Assembly (NCBI RefSeq): GCF_004120195.1
Contig: NZ_SCHN01000008.1
Location: 463,810 to 527,809 of the forward strand
Length of the DNA stretch: 64,000 nucleotides
Source of the DNA: Enterovibrio baiacu
Lineage (GTDB): Bacteria > Pseudomonadota > Gammaproteobacteria > Enterobacterales > Vibrionaceae
Direction of reading: 5' to 3'
The notes under the pieces are model-generated. The model did not search any database. It worked only from the letters and a program-made list of their open reading frames with translations, and was not told the DNA's origin. Below are positions 1 to 8,914 of the stretch, in pieces (position 1 is the stretch's first letter; the number at the start of each line of letters is the position of its first letter). Position numbers and translations under genes: made by a program.

Positions 1-1782
1 GTCTTCAAACAAAGTAGCAGTGCCATCTTGGTTGAGATCTATCATTGTCATGAACTCATCGCGAACGCCGACGAGCTCTATGAGTTCTGCTTGATATCTT
101 TGTATCTCAGCGCGGTAAAACTCTTCATTCTCTGGAAAGTTAACGATTTCGTTTTCGTAATACGCAATTTGGTTTTCATGGTTGAACACCATCGAGTCAA
201 TTTGGCTTTCGACGGCGAGCTTATCATTCTGATAGGCGGTATTGAGCATGCCCGCAACCCAGCGCTGTTCTACTTCGTCCCAGCGATATTGCGTGCTTTG
301 TTGTCTTTCCCCGCCGAGTTCTAGGTCGGTACAATTGGCATCGGCACTTGATGCTTTTAGGCCTTCTGCAACGGCAATTTTCTCTAAGGTTGCGTTAAGG
401 TACATGGCCGTTTGAACGGATTGGTTTCCAACACTGGATTCTTCAGAGATGGATTCAATTAAATAACCACGGACTGTGCTGCCATTGACGATGCTTGTTG
501 GTAAGCCTGAGAGTGAGACATAAGCGTCTCGCCAAAAGCTGTCGGTTCCGCCGTTCTCACTGATGGTCGCAACGGTGATGTTTTCACCAGTGTTTTGGTT
601 GTATTGATCCGATACATAGTCAATGGAATAGAATGCGTCTTCAGCACTGGTGTCCATTAGGCCGAACTCGAGTACGGCAAAACGGCCTTCCCAAAGGTTG
701 TCTTCCCAGCCAGTCACCCCAATGACTTTTGAGCCTAAATGAATCCCGTAGTTATCACCTTCTGCGGTGTATTGTTGGCGAAGCACGCCAACAGATGACT
801 CAACCCAGAAATAGTTTTGTCCATTCAGCCAACCTTCTGAGTGGTAGATATCTTCGACGATTCTAAAATCATCTGGGAAGATGTTTTTAACGTTACCCGC
901 GTCGTTAACGCGAAGTATGGGTTGAAACGCTGTCGCGAAGTCTTCTGGTTTAAGATCTGAGTGCGAAAAGACACCGGCATTTTGCAGAAACTCGCCAGAC
1001 CAATCTTTATTTGGCTGAAGACCGCCTTTGTAGGTAAGAATGCTCGGTAGGTGCAGACCGACGAGGTTTCCATTCACACCGAGCGTTTCAGCTGCTGTTT
1101 GCACACCGTCTTTTTTAGGGTCCCAATCCAACGCATTGGTATTAAGCAATGCCAATGAGAGCGGTTCGTCAGCTGTCCACGTTGCTTCCATGCCTCGTAA
1201 TTTGAGGTTATGTGTACCGCCTGACAATGTAACGTGGCTGACGCTGGTTTCTTGGAGTTGGCTCTGGCTGTCAAAGAAGCGCGCTTCGACACGGTATTTA
1301 CCTGGCACAAGGCTAAGGTTTGCGCGTGACTCGGTTGGTGTGAGGGTCACTTGTGTGGCGTACTGACCTTTGAGTAAATCTTGGTTAAGGTCATCGCAAA
1401 ACATGCGCTTACCGTTAATGGTGAATTCACCATCGAAGTTGTCTTCAGACGTGCACTCTTCCTGTTGTTCAAACACCGTATCGATGTCAGCAAGACTGCC
1501 TATTATCTCCGTGTCGAAAAAATGCACTTCTATGCTGGTGGAATCGCCAATCCAAGCGGCATTAATGTCCGGTTGTGGGAACTTAACGCCAATAGAAATC
1601 GACGCTGTGGCTGCGACGGTTGATGCGCTATCGCTATCAACGGCACCGTTGGTTACATCGTCGACGACGGCGTTTTCTACTGTATTAGCAGCTTGTTCGG
1701 TGCTGCTTTCTGAACCACAGCCCGTGAGTGCAAGAGATGCTAAGACCACGGCTGCAATGGGGTTGAGTTTGTAGTGCTTCAT
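1..1782 (-). CDS. Lipoprotein of unknown function, 3' end beyond the window
   Basis: The reading frame starts at the ATG at 1782 and stays open for 594 codons to the left edge, so the C-terminus is missing. The N-terminus is a typical lipoprotein signal: a short basic start, a hydrophobic stretch and the lipobox L-T-G-C at about residues 18-21, followed by a Ser/Glu/Ala-rich linker. The mature part shows no motif I recognise. A segment near residues 85-105 has two cysteines (EECTSEDNF and MFCDDL) and the far end looks coiled and acidic (N-H-E-N-Q-I-A-Y-Y-E-N-E). It begins 21 bp after the stop of the large repeat lipoprotein, so the two are almost certainly one operon and may form one envelope complex. 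Function unknown. Confidence 0.85.
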   Translation of the reverse strand, partial: MKHYKLNPIAAVVLASLALTGCGSESSTEQAANTVENAVVDDVTNGAVDSDSASTVAATASISIGVKFPQPDINAAWIGDSTSIEVHFFDTEIIGSLADIDTVFEQQEECTSEDNFDGEFTINGKRMFCDDLNQDLLKGQYATQVTLTPTESRANLSLVPGKYRVEARFFDSQSQLQETSVSHVTLSGGTHNLKLRGMEATWTADEPLSLALLNTNALDWDPKKDGVQTAAETLGVNGNLVGLHLPSILTYKGGLQPNKDWSGEFLQNAGVFSHSDLKPEDFATAFQPILRVNDAGNVKNIFPDDFRIVEDIYHSEGWLNGQNYFWVESSVGVLRQQYTAEGDNYGIHLGSKVIGVTGWEDNLWEGRFAVLEFGLMDTSAEDAFYSIDYVSDQYNQNTGENITVATISENGGTDSFWRDAYVSLSGLPTSIVNGSTVRGYLIESISEESSVGNQSVQTAMYLNATLEKIAVAEGLKASSADANCTDLELGGERQQSTQYRWDEVEQRWVAGMLNTAYQNDKLAVESQIDSMVFNHENQIAYYENEIVNFPENEEFYRAEIQRYQAELIELVGVRDEFMTMIDLNQDGTATLFED

Positions 1783-1803
1783 GTATTCAATTCCTTTTGA
1801 AAA

Positions 1804-4800
1804 TTATTCGATTTCGACGCCGATGTTGCCGCTTTGCTCGGTGATGCTAAAACTGACTGACTGTGATGCTGTTTGACCGAGCTCGTCTGTGACTGTCGCG
1901 GTCGCTTGGTAACTGCCAGCGCCTAATAGCCCTTCTTGAATCAACAAGGTGTTACCCAGCGATTCAAGTTGAAGACCTGTATCGGTTTCCCATGTGATTG
2001 GCAGGTCGGATGTTCTATCGTCGTTCGCCAAGACGGTGATCAGTACGGGCTGATTATTCTTCTCGCCAACAGGCACAAGCTGTGTGCTTGCTGATACCGT
2101 GAGAGAGGTGATCTCTGGGCGTTGGTCAACGCTGACAACAAGAGTGCGTGTGGCTGTCGATGATTGGCCTCTTTCATCAGTGACGGTTGCAGTCACGACC
2201 GTTTGCCCTTGAGTCAATTCGTTGGCAGCTATTCTTGCTGTGCGTCCATCAGCCTCTACGTCGATAAAGACCCCATTATTGGCATCCCACTCAATGACAA
2301 GTTGCTGAGCGTCAGTGAGGTCGTCTGAAACGGATGCGGTGAATATCACATCGGTTTTGTTTTGGCCGCTTTCTCCTACTGTGACTGCGTCATGGCTTGC
2401 GGTGAGTTGAATGTCAGGTTGCTGATCGACACTTATCGTTAAGGTGTGAGTGGCAACGGATGACTGCCCCATTTCGTCAGTGACGGTAACGGTGATTTGC
2501 GTTTCGCCAACAGAGAGCTCTTGCGCGTCGATCTTTGCCGTGCGCCCATCGCTGCCTACTTCGACGAATGCGCCATTATTGGCCTGCCATACGATCTCAA
2601 GTTGTTGTGCGTCCGTGCGGTCATCTGAGACGACAGCAGAGAAGGTCACGTCTGTGGCGTTCAGTCCGTTTTCACCCACAATGATGTCACTGTGGCTTGC
2701 GTTAAGCTGGACCTCTGGGTGTTCATCGTTGATGAGTACCACATTGATGGTGAGGGAAATTGCTGTACTTTGACCTGCAGAATCAAAGACCTCTATCGTC
2801 ATCGTGGTCTCGCCTTCGACCAATGAATCCGCTTTGATCGTGGCTTGTGTGTTGTCTTGAGACAAGATAAACGGTGAAGGGCTTGAGGATGTCCAGAAGA
2901 CATCAAGATCTTCGTTGTTGGTGTTGTCATCAGAGAAGGTTGCGGTAAATACAACATCGTTCGCGCCGGTGCCATCTTCATAGATTTCGACGTACTGATG
3001 GTCGGCTTCCAGATTAACCAGCGGCCATTCATCGTTGGCAATGTTGACGCTCAGGTCATAGAGGGCAGTGGTCGTTTGACTCTCTTCATCGGTAACAGAT
3101 GCAGAGACGGTGACAATGCCACCTTGCAGTGCACTGCCCGGAAGTACGGCTGTTTTTCCATCATCCGACACACGAAGGTTTGCGCCAGTACTGGTGTACC
3201 AGGCAATATGCAGGTCTTCTGTTGGTGTGTAGTCGTCACTGACAGTCAACGTAAAGGTCACGTCTTCGGACCCTTCACCGTTTGCTGGGATTTCAATCTC
3301 AGTATGGCTGGCGGAAAGACTGGCTTCTGGGCTTGCATCATCTTCCATCACAACAATGAGTTGCTGAGTGTCTGATGATTCAGCGCCATTCTCGTCCGTA
3401 ACAGAGACAGTGATCAAGGTTTCGCCTGCGTACAAATCAGCGGCAAGAAGCGTCGCTGTTTTCCCATCTTGAGATATTTGGAGGTTGATCCCGTTGGTTG
3501 CTGTCCATGTCACCTCAAGAGCATCTGATGCGGTGAGGTCGTCACTGTAGGTCACTGTGAACGTAACATCGTGTGCACCTTGACCATTTTCAATCATATC
3601 CACACGGTTGTGGCTGGCGACGAGTGAAACTTCAGGGGCTGCATTTTCGATAATGTTGACGGTCAGCGTTTGATATTTCGTGGTGACTTGGCCGAACGCA
3701 TCGGTCGCCATAACAGAGACAACCGTGTCGCCATCCACCAATGCGTCTTTCAACATGGTCGCGCGGGTTTTGTCTTCTGACACGACCAATGACACACCGT
3801 TGTCCGTTGCCCACTCAATGGTGAGGTTTTCGATGTCGGTAAAGTCGTCGTCAATTTGTGCGGTGAAGATGACATCATGGGCATCTTGTTCCGCGTCAAT
3901 GATGTCGACCATGGTGTGACTTGCATTCAAGGTGACGTCTGGGGCGAGGTCTTCGGCAATTTGAATATCAATGGACAGCGTTTGAGATGTTGTTTGACCA
4001 AATGCATCTGTCACTGACACGGTGATATCCGTGATGCCTTCAACAAGGTTGTTCGCGAGCCAGGTTGCTTGTTGGTTGTCTTCTGCAATCTCTAAAGAAA
4101 TACCTGCCGGGAATGTCCAGTCAACATAAAGTGACTCAAGCGGCGTTCTATCATCTTCAAATGTGGCTTCAAAGAGAATGTCTTCGATGCCTTCCCCTTT
4201 GTCGGTGATTTGCAGACTGAGTGTCGACGCGACGAGATCGAGCGTTGGTGCGCTGTCTTCGCGAACCAGCAGTCTTGTTTCTTCAATGGTGACAGCGCCA
4301 AGGTTATCGCTTGCAGTAGCTCTAATGATGTATTCACCGGCTTGAACCGCATCGCCTTCAGCCAATGTGGCTTTTTTGTCATCGGTGGTGAATGCATTGC
4401 TTTCTTCGCCCTTGCTATCAATGAAGCTCCAAGCGAAGTTTGGCGCTGCGTTTTGGTCATCTTTTACAACGGCCCGAACGCGCCAATCACTGAGTGTAAC
4501 TTGGCTAGCTGTCCATAGGGTGTTGGCGGCTGAAGACAGCAGGACCTCTGGCGCTTGGTTTTCTTCAACAAGTATGGTGAATTCTGAGTCAGAAGACTTT
4601 GGCTCAGCGTTGTCATCGGTTGCGGTGACATTAATCGCAATGTTGCCTGTTGATGCTGAAGGAGAGGCGTAGTCGCAGCTTGCTGCTTCGCAATTTCCTT
4701 GAGGGTTGTTTTCCCAAGTATACGAAATTGCATCACCTTGTTTATCAATTGCGATGACATCAAGTGTGATGTTCTCGCCTTCTACAACAGTGATTGAACC

Positions 4801-6843
4801 ATTGGGTGAATAACGTTGGCCATTGATATCAAAACCGAGTATCTCTGGGGCGATATTACCGTCAGGTTTGACATCGTAAACAACGTCTTTTGTCGCACTA
4901 TCACCGTATTCGTCTGTGGCGGTAATGGAAACAGTGTGGATGCCTTCATTGGCAAAACTCACTTTTACGTATCGCCCGGACTCGGTAAAAGAACACCCTT
5001 CACTGCATGTGATTTCGTAGGTGTATTCATCGCCGTCTTGGTCATAGACCCAGTGATAGAAGCTAGCTCCGTCAGAGACGCGGTAGTCACGCTTATTACT
5101 TTGCCAAACGGAAATGCTCGGTGCTTGATTTTGGCGAATTAAGGCAACATTGGTGTGCGTGTCGCCCGGCTGAAGGCCATCAGGTAGCGTAATGGTCACG
5201 TTTTGGCCAAAGGCTCTTAATTCTGCCGTCCCCTCACAGTTTGAAGACAATGAGAATTGCCCTTGTTCATCTGAAACGGTAGAGAAACGCGTACCGACTA
5301 GGTTTGATTGTACCCAAGTGTTTGGAATAGTTGTCTCGCCATCAGGTTCAAACAACGTGCCCGAAATGGAACACTGATAGGGGTTGATGAGTTCATAGGT
5401 GACGTCAATATTGACATCACATTCGCCACCCGAGACCACTGATGGTTGGTAAACTTCACTTTCATTGGTGAGCGGGTTATAGACGTGTACTTGGTAACCG
5501 CTTGCGGCACCTTCAACTGCTTGGAACGTGTTCGATACGCGTCCTTCGTAATCGGCATATGTCCACTCGGTACCGCCGTCAGGCAGTGTGAGTATTACGT
5601 TTCCGCTGTGCGCTGCACCACGTTCATAGGAAAGCTCACCCGTGACACACGTTTGTGTTGGTTCAGCAAACATTGGCCAGTCAAGGTTGATCCATTTCAC
5701 CCACTGATTGGCACTTGTCACAGGAATGCTTACGTAAACAGAATGGCTTAATCCTTCTAAGTATTCCGGTAACGCACCTGGCGTATGGTTTGCCTCAATG
5801 AAATCACCTGCTGCATTGGTTAGGCTTCCGTTACCCACGAACTCCCATTTACTTGAGCGGTAAACGTAAATGGGTACTTGGATGCCATTAATTTCAGACG
5901 CAACATCTTCGGTGATGGTTTTGTATGCACTTGGAGAGACAAATGCTTGAACGGTGGGTGTATCGCCCGATGCCGATAGACTTTCTGAAATTGGTAGCAA
6001 GTCACCGTTTTGGTCGGTGATAGAGATCTGGGCAAAAGTGGTTGATATTAATCGGTAAGGATCTGCATCGGCATTGTCTACGCTAAAGTTCGTTCCAACC
6101 CCTTGATTTTCTGTTTCCCCGTACCCCACAAAATCACCAGGGAAAGCTTGTATATCTGTGGTGTTTGAAGAATCAAAGTGAGCCATTTCGACGTTGAGGG
6201 CTTCAACATCTTCTCCGATAGCGTCAATGGGAAGATCAATTTTTAGATTCGATTCAGTCGCTGACATGGCAAGCGGGGTACCCGCTTGGATGGCTTTTCG
6301 CCCACTGACGTCAGAGACCAGAGAAAAGGTCACAGTTCTTTTCTCACTGTTGCTCGCCACGATTTCTAGATCTTGCTTTTTGAATGATTTGACGACGACA
6401 GGAGAGATGACAGCATCTGCATTCACTGCTACGGAGTTATTATCAACGCTGAATAACTTTTCACCGCTGGTAAAGCCAGATTTGTCGAAGCTAACGATGA
6501 TTGAAGTCGCTGTATCAGCGTTTTCAAATTGAGGAAGCATTGCTTCAAAGAGGCCGTTGGAATCGGTTGTTGCTGTCTGTTGGTAGAGCGACTCTTCAGA
6601 TTTATTTAAAATACTGATGGAGACTTGAGCATCAGAAATTCCCGTGTAATCGGGTGTTGTCAGCTTTCCTGACACGATTTGAAGGCTGGCTTTTTGAACT
6701 TGTGGCGTACCCGTTTCTGTTTCACCCGTTTCTGGTGTTTCTACATTGGGGGTAGAGTTGGATGGTTCATCCTCTGAGCCACCACAACCCACGAGAATCG
6801 AAGCCAGTGCAAAAGCTAAGATGGAGGGTTTGGTTTTCAACAT
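1804..6843 (-). CDS. Very large lipoprotein with tandem Ig/cadherin-like repeats
   Basis: The protein is 1679 residues. The signal peptide ends in the lipobox L-V-G-C (residues 17-20), followed by a Ser/Glu/Thr linker, so it should be lipid-anchored, probably in the outer membrane. Residues ~50-150 and ~400-570 resemble carboxypeptidase-regulatory-like beta-sandwich folds. Residues ~580-860 resemble PKD/cadherin-like modules with D-x-D-G-D type calcium-binding patterns. From ~865 to ~1660 there are about eight copies of a ~95-residue module, each opening with a pattern like L-x-A-S-H-x-x-V and containing V-x-F-T-A-x-x-S-D-D and T-V-T-D-x-x-G-Q. Modules six and seven are nearly identical, suggesting recent duplication. 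No enzyme domain is seen; a surface adhesin or scaffold is the best inference. It precedes a second lipoprotein gene by 21 bp. Confidence 0.88.
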   Translation of the reverse strand: MLKTKPSILAFALASILVGCGGSEDEPSNSTPNVETPETGETETGTPQVQKASLQIVSGKLTTPDYTGISDAQVSISILNKSEESLYQQTATTDSNGLFEAMLPQFENADTATSIIVSFDKSGFTSGEKLFSVDNNSVAVNADAVISPVVVKSFKKQDLEIVASNSEKRTVTFSLVSDVSGRKAIQAGTPLAMSATESNLKIDLPIDAIGEDVEALNVEMAHFDSSNTTDIQAFPGDFVGYGETENQGVGTNFSVDNADADPYRLISTTFAQISITDQNGDLLPISESLSASGDTPTVQAFVSPSAYKTITEDVASEINGIQVPIYVYRSSKWEFVGNGSLTNAAGDFIEANHTPGALPEYLEGLSHSVYVSIPVTSANQWVKWINLDWPMFAEPTQTCVTGELSYERGAAHSGNVILTLPDGGTEWTYADYEGRVSNTFQAVEGAASGYQVHVYNPLTNESEVYQPSVVSGGECDVNIDVTYELINPYQCSISGTLFEPDGETTIPNTWVQSNLVGTRFSTVSDEQGQFSLSSNCEGTAELRAFGQNVTITLPDGLQPGDTHTNVALIRQNQAPSISVWQSNKRDYRVSDGASFYHWVYDQDGDEYTYEITCSEGCSFTESGRYVKVSFANEGIHTVSITATDEYGDSATKDVVYDVKPDGNIAPEILGFDINGQRYSPNGSITVVEGENITLDVIAIDKQGDAISYTWENNPQGNCEAASCDYASPSASTGNIAINVTATDDNAEPKSSDSEFTILVEENQAPEVLLSSAANTLWTASQVTLSDWRVRAVVKDDQNAAPNFAWSFIDSKGEESNAFTTDDKKATLAEGDAVQAGEYIIRATASDNLGAVTIEETRLLVREDSAPTLDLVASTLSLQITDKGEGIEDILFEATFEDDRTPLESLYVDWTFPAGISLEIAEDNQQATWLANNLVEGITDITVSVTDAFGQTTSQTLSIDIQIAEDLAPDVTLNASHTMVDIIDAEQDAHDVIFTAQIDDDFTDIENLTIEWATDNGVSLVVSEDKTRATMLKDALVDGDTVVSVMATDAFGQVTTKYQTLTVNIIENAAPEVSLVASHNRVDMIENGQGAHDVTFTVTYSDDLTASDALEVTWTATNGINLQISQDGKTATLLAADLYAGETLITVSVTDENGAESSDTQQLIVVMEDDASPEASLSASHTEIEIPANGEGSEDVTFTLTVSDDYTPTEDLHIAWYTSTGANLRVSDDGKTAVLPGSALQGGIVTVSASVTDEESQTTTALYDLSVNIANDEWPLVNLEADHQYVEIYEDGTGANDVVFTATFSDDNTNNEDLDVFWTSSSPSPFILSQDNTQATIKADSLVEGETTMTIEVFDSAGQSTAISLTINVVLINDEHPEVQLNASHSDIIVGENGLNATDVTFSAVVSDDRTDAQQLEIVWQANNGAFVEVGSDGRTAKIDAQELSVGETQITVTVTDEMGQSSVATHTLTISVDQQPDIQLTASHDAVTVGESGQNKTDVIFTASVSDDLTDAQQLVIEWDANNGVFIDVEADGRTARIAANELTQGQTVVTATVTDERGQSSTATRTLVVSVDQRPEITSLTVSASTQLVPVGEKNNQPVLITVLANDDRTSDLPITWETDTGLQLESLGNTLLIQEGLLGAGSYQATATVTDELGQTASQSVSFSITEQSGNIGVEIE
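1860..4250 (-). repeat. Tandem ~95-residue Ig-like repeat block within the large lipoprotein gene
   Basis: About eight successive protein modules share the opening L-x-A-S-H, the central S-D-D-x-T-D and the closing V-T-D-E-x-G-Q-S. At DNA level each unit is roughly 285-300 bp. The two units between about 2110 and 2730 are the most alike; both contain N-N-G followed by D-G-R-T-A. The array is a likely site of copy-number change and of assembly error. Confidence 0.8.
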
Positions 6844-6905
6844 TTATCCGATCCCTTGGAATTAAAATCGGCGTCATTGTTTTTGTTTCGTGGTTGTTTT
6901 TGAAA

Positions 6906-6951
6906 TGATAATGAATTTGAACTGTATTATTTGCGAGACAATGCAAGTTAA
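6906..6951 (-). promoter_or_regulatory. Possible promoter with Fur-like box for the lipoprotein operon
   Basis: Reading the minus strand, TTAACT and TAATAC are separated by 16 bp (plus-strand 6946-6951 and 6924-6929). Just downstream, at 6906-6920, the plus strand reads TGATAATGAATTTGA, matching 11 of 14 informative positions of a 7-1-7 Fur box. The left half is perfect and the right half is weak. The rest of the 6844-7171 gap is AT-rich with no gene seen. This is a by-eye suggestion only. Confidence 0.25.
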
Positions 6952-7103
6952 CGGCTTGTCATGCGTCAGCGGTCATATTTTGTTGTAATTGATAACATTT
7001 GTGTCATAAGTGGCTGCTTTCACTTATTCAACTGTCTAGTTGTTTGTATCAATTTTGAGTATTTTTATTTGGATATAAAGGAATGTCTGCCGAATAGAAA
7101 TTG

Positions 7104-7127
7104 AAAAGCCTCGTCAGTGCGAGGCTT
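7104..7127 (-). terminator. Rho-independent terminator of the MATE gene
   Basis: An 8-bp perfect stem (AAGCCTCG / CGAGGCTT) with a 6-nt loop lies 45 bp past the MATE stop codon. On the minus strand it ends in a short T run. Confidence 0.6.
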
Positions 7128-7171
7128 ATAAAAATTGGAGAGGCTTTTCCATGTGTTGTTTGTGGAAGAGG

Positions 7172-8551
7172 TTACACCCCCACCAAATTCTTAATCCACA
7201 CCTTCGCGCGCACGCGGTAAATCGACCCTATCCATTTCACGACTTCTTCTACGGCAAACAGCGCATAAACCCACTCCAGCGGCAGCTTTAGTACAAACGC
7301 GGCGAAGGCGACGATGGGGATGCCAATCATCCATTGGGCGGCGATGTCTTGATATAGGCAGTAACGAATGTCGCCACCGGCGCGAAGGACGCCGACAATC
7401 ATGCTCATTGGCACGGATTTCAACACCAGCATGCCTGCAAACACCCAATAGAATTTCTCGGTTAGCGCCATGGTGCTTGGCGACAGGGCGGAGAATAAAC
7501 TCAATACAGGTTGGCAGACCAGCAGCATGACTGCCGCGATAAGCACGGCACCAACAAAGCTAAATACCGCGATGCCCCATGCTTGCGGATACACCACATC
7601 TAAGCGGTTAGCGCCGAGCTGATTACCCATGACGACGCTGGCTGCGTTCGATAAGCCAATCAACAACGCGAGGGCGAACGATTCAATCGGTGTGATTACC
7701 GATAGGGCGGCTAACCCTTCTACGCCGGCTTGCCCCAAAATCGCATGGTAGACAAAGATGCCGCTCGACCAAATCAGGTGGTTTGCGGCTGTCGGCAGAG
7801 ACAGCGACATAAAGCGCCTCATGCCTTCTGGCTCAAAGGCTTCAACGATGTGTTGAAGGTTAAAAGCCGCGGCCAAGTTTTTGCGGTACACGTATAAGTA
7901 GAACAAGCCTACTTCGACGATACCGCTGATCAAGGTTGCCCATGCTGCACCTGCAATGCCCATGGCGGGGAAACCAAAATGGCCAAAGATGAGCATCCAG
8001 TTCAAGCCGATGTTGAGGCTGATACCCACAAAGCTAAACCACGTGCTGATGGCGGGTTTGTTCATCGCACGAAGAGAGACAGACAAACTGCTACCGAGCG
8101 CGACGGTGATCATCGCCACACCTGTAATTTGTAAGTATTCCGCGCCTAGGGCGATAACCGCGGGATCTTTAGTCGCCAGTCCCATCACCTGATCGGCCAT
8201 GAACAAGAAAATCAGTGCAAACAAACTCGCCACCGCCGATGTCATGACAACCGTCAGGGCGGTTTTGCGGCGGAAGCCTTCCATGTTCCCAGCACCCCAG
8301 TATTGGGCCGTCAGCATCGAACCGCCTGTGGTGACACCGAAAATCAAGATGGTGGCCACGAACAGGGCTTTACCTGCCACACCAATGGCCGCGACATCTG
8401 CTTCGCCAAGCTGACCCAGCATCAAAATGTCGACCAAACTTCGGCTGGAAAACAGCATGGTTTGCAGCGCAATAGGCAGACCTATGCTGATCAAGCGGCC
8501 AAAAAAGTGCGCATCGCAGTGCGTGCCAAGTGAGGTCAATAATGTGTTCAA
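7172..8551 (-). CDS. MATE-family multidrug/Na+ antiporter
   Basis: A 459-residue inner-membrane protein with about twelve hydrophobic segments, the usual MATE length. The N-terminus (F-F-G-R-L-I-S-I-G-L-P-I-A-L-Q) and the following L-V-D-I-L-M-L-G-Q-L-G-E match the first MatE repeat of NorM/DinF-like exporters. A second repeat starts near residue 240 (S-L-P-T-A-A-N-H-L-I-W). Such proteins export cationic drugs or metabolites using Na+ or H+ gradients; the substrate cannot be told here. The start is a TTG preceded by TAGGA at 8 bp. The next ATG lies inside the first membrane helix, so the TTG is preferred. It is a single-gene unit with its own terminator. Confidence 0.9.
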   Translation of the reverse strand: MNTLLTSLGTHCDAHFFGRLISIGLPIALQTMLFSSRSLVDILMLGQLGEADVAAIGVAGKALFVATILIFGVTTGGSMLTAQYWGAGNMEGFRRKTALTVVMTSAVASLFALIFLFMADQVMGLATKDPAVIALGAEYLQITGVAMITVALGSSLSVSLRAMNKPAISTWFSFVGISLNIGLNWMLIFGHFGFPAMGIAGAAWATLISGIVEVGLFYLYVYRKNLAAAFNLQHIVEAFEPEGMRRFMSLSLPTAANHLIWSSGIFVYHAILGQAGVEGLAALSVITPIESFALALLIGLSNAASVVMGNQLGANRLDVVYPQAWGIAVFSFVGAVLIAAVMLLVCQPVLSLFSALSPSTMALTEKFYWVFAGMLVLKSVPMSMIVGVLRAGGDIRYCLYQDIAAQWMIGIPIVAFAAFVLKLPLEWVYALFAVEEVVKWIGSIYRVRAKVWIKNLVGV

Positions 8552-8730
8552 TCCGGGATCCTACAAAGAGGGACGTGCAAAAATGGGAGAGATATCGGGG
8601 GCGATTATCAGGCAAACCTAGATTGTCAGCAAGTAGTAACCGAGCAAGGTTTAAGACTAAATTTTCATATTGTTGGAATGTTTTTGATAATTAATTATAT
8701 CTATTAAATTCAGATGGATAGATGCTTTTA

Positions 8731-8826
8731 GGTGCGAGGTGCGAGGTGCGAGGTGCGAGGTGCGAGGTGCGAGGTGCGAGGTGCGAGGTGCGAGGTGCGA
8801 GGTGCGAGGTGCGAGGTGCGAGGTGC
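8731..8826. repeat. Perfect 7-bp tandem repeat (GGTGCGA), about 13.7 copies
   Basis: Ninety-six bases consist of uninterrupted GGTGCGA units between the MATE gene and the amidohydrolase stop. It is non-coding. A perfect heptamer array is prone to slipped-strand copy-number change. Degenerate relatives occur after thiE (14328-14362). Confidence 0.97.
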
Positions 8827-8849
8827 TGGGCATCAGTTTCGTGAACGCT

Positions 8850-8883
8850 GCCGCTTAACCCCTCCCTTTGAAAAGTGGAGGGG
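8850..8883. repeat. Copy of a dispersed C-rich/G-rich palindromic repeat
   Basis: The sequence CCGCTTAACCCCTCCCT followed by TTGAAAAGTGGAGGG is shared almost word for word with 22484-22525, between the first two GH92 genes. The C-rich and G-rich parts can pair (CCCCTCC / GGAGGGG). It resembles REP/MITE-type intergenic elements and lies 32 bp from the stop of the convergent amidohydrolase. Confidence 0.7.
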
Positions 8884-8914
8884 ACTAGGGCGTATTCGGT
8901 TCGGTGAATGCGCG

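Noticed and set aside
28-324. 98-codon plus-strand frame at the left edge
   Set aside because: It lies opposite the edge-spanning lipoprotein gene, whose minus-strand frame has a clear signal peptide and runs 594 codons.
8731-8826. CRISPR array
   Set aside because: The repeats are 7 bp and directly adjacent with no spacers; this is a simple tandem repeat.
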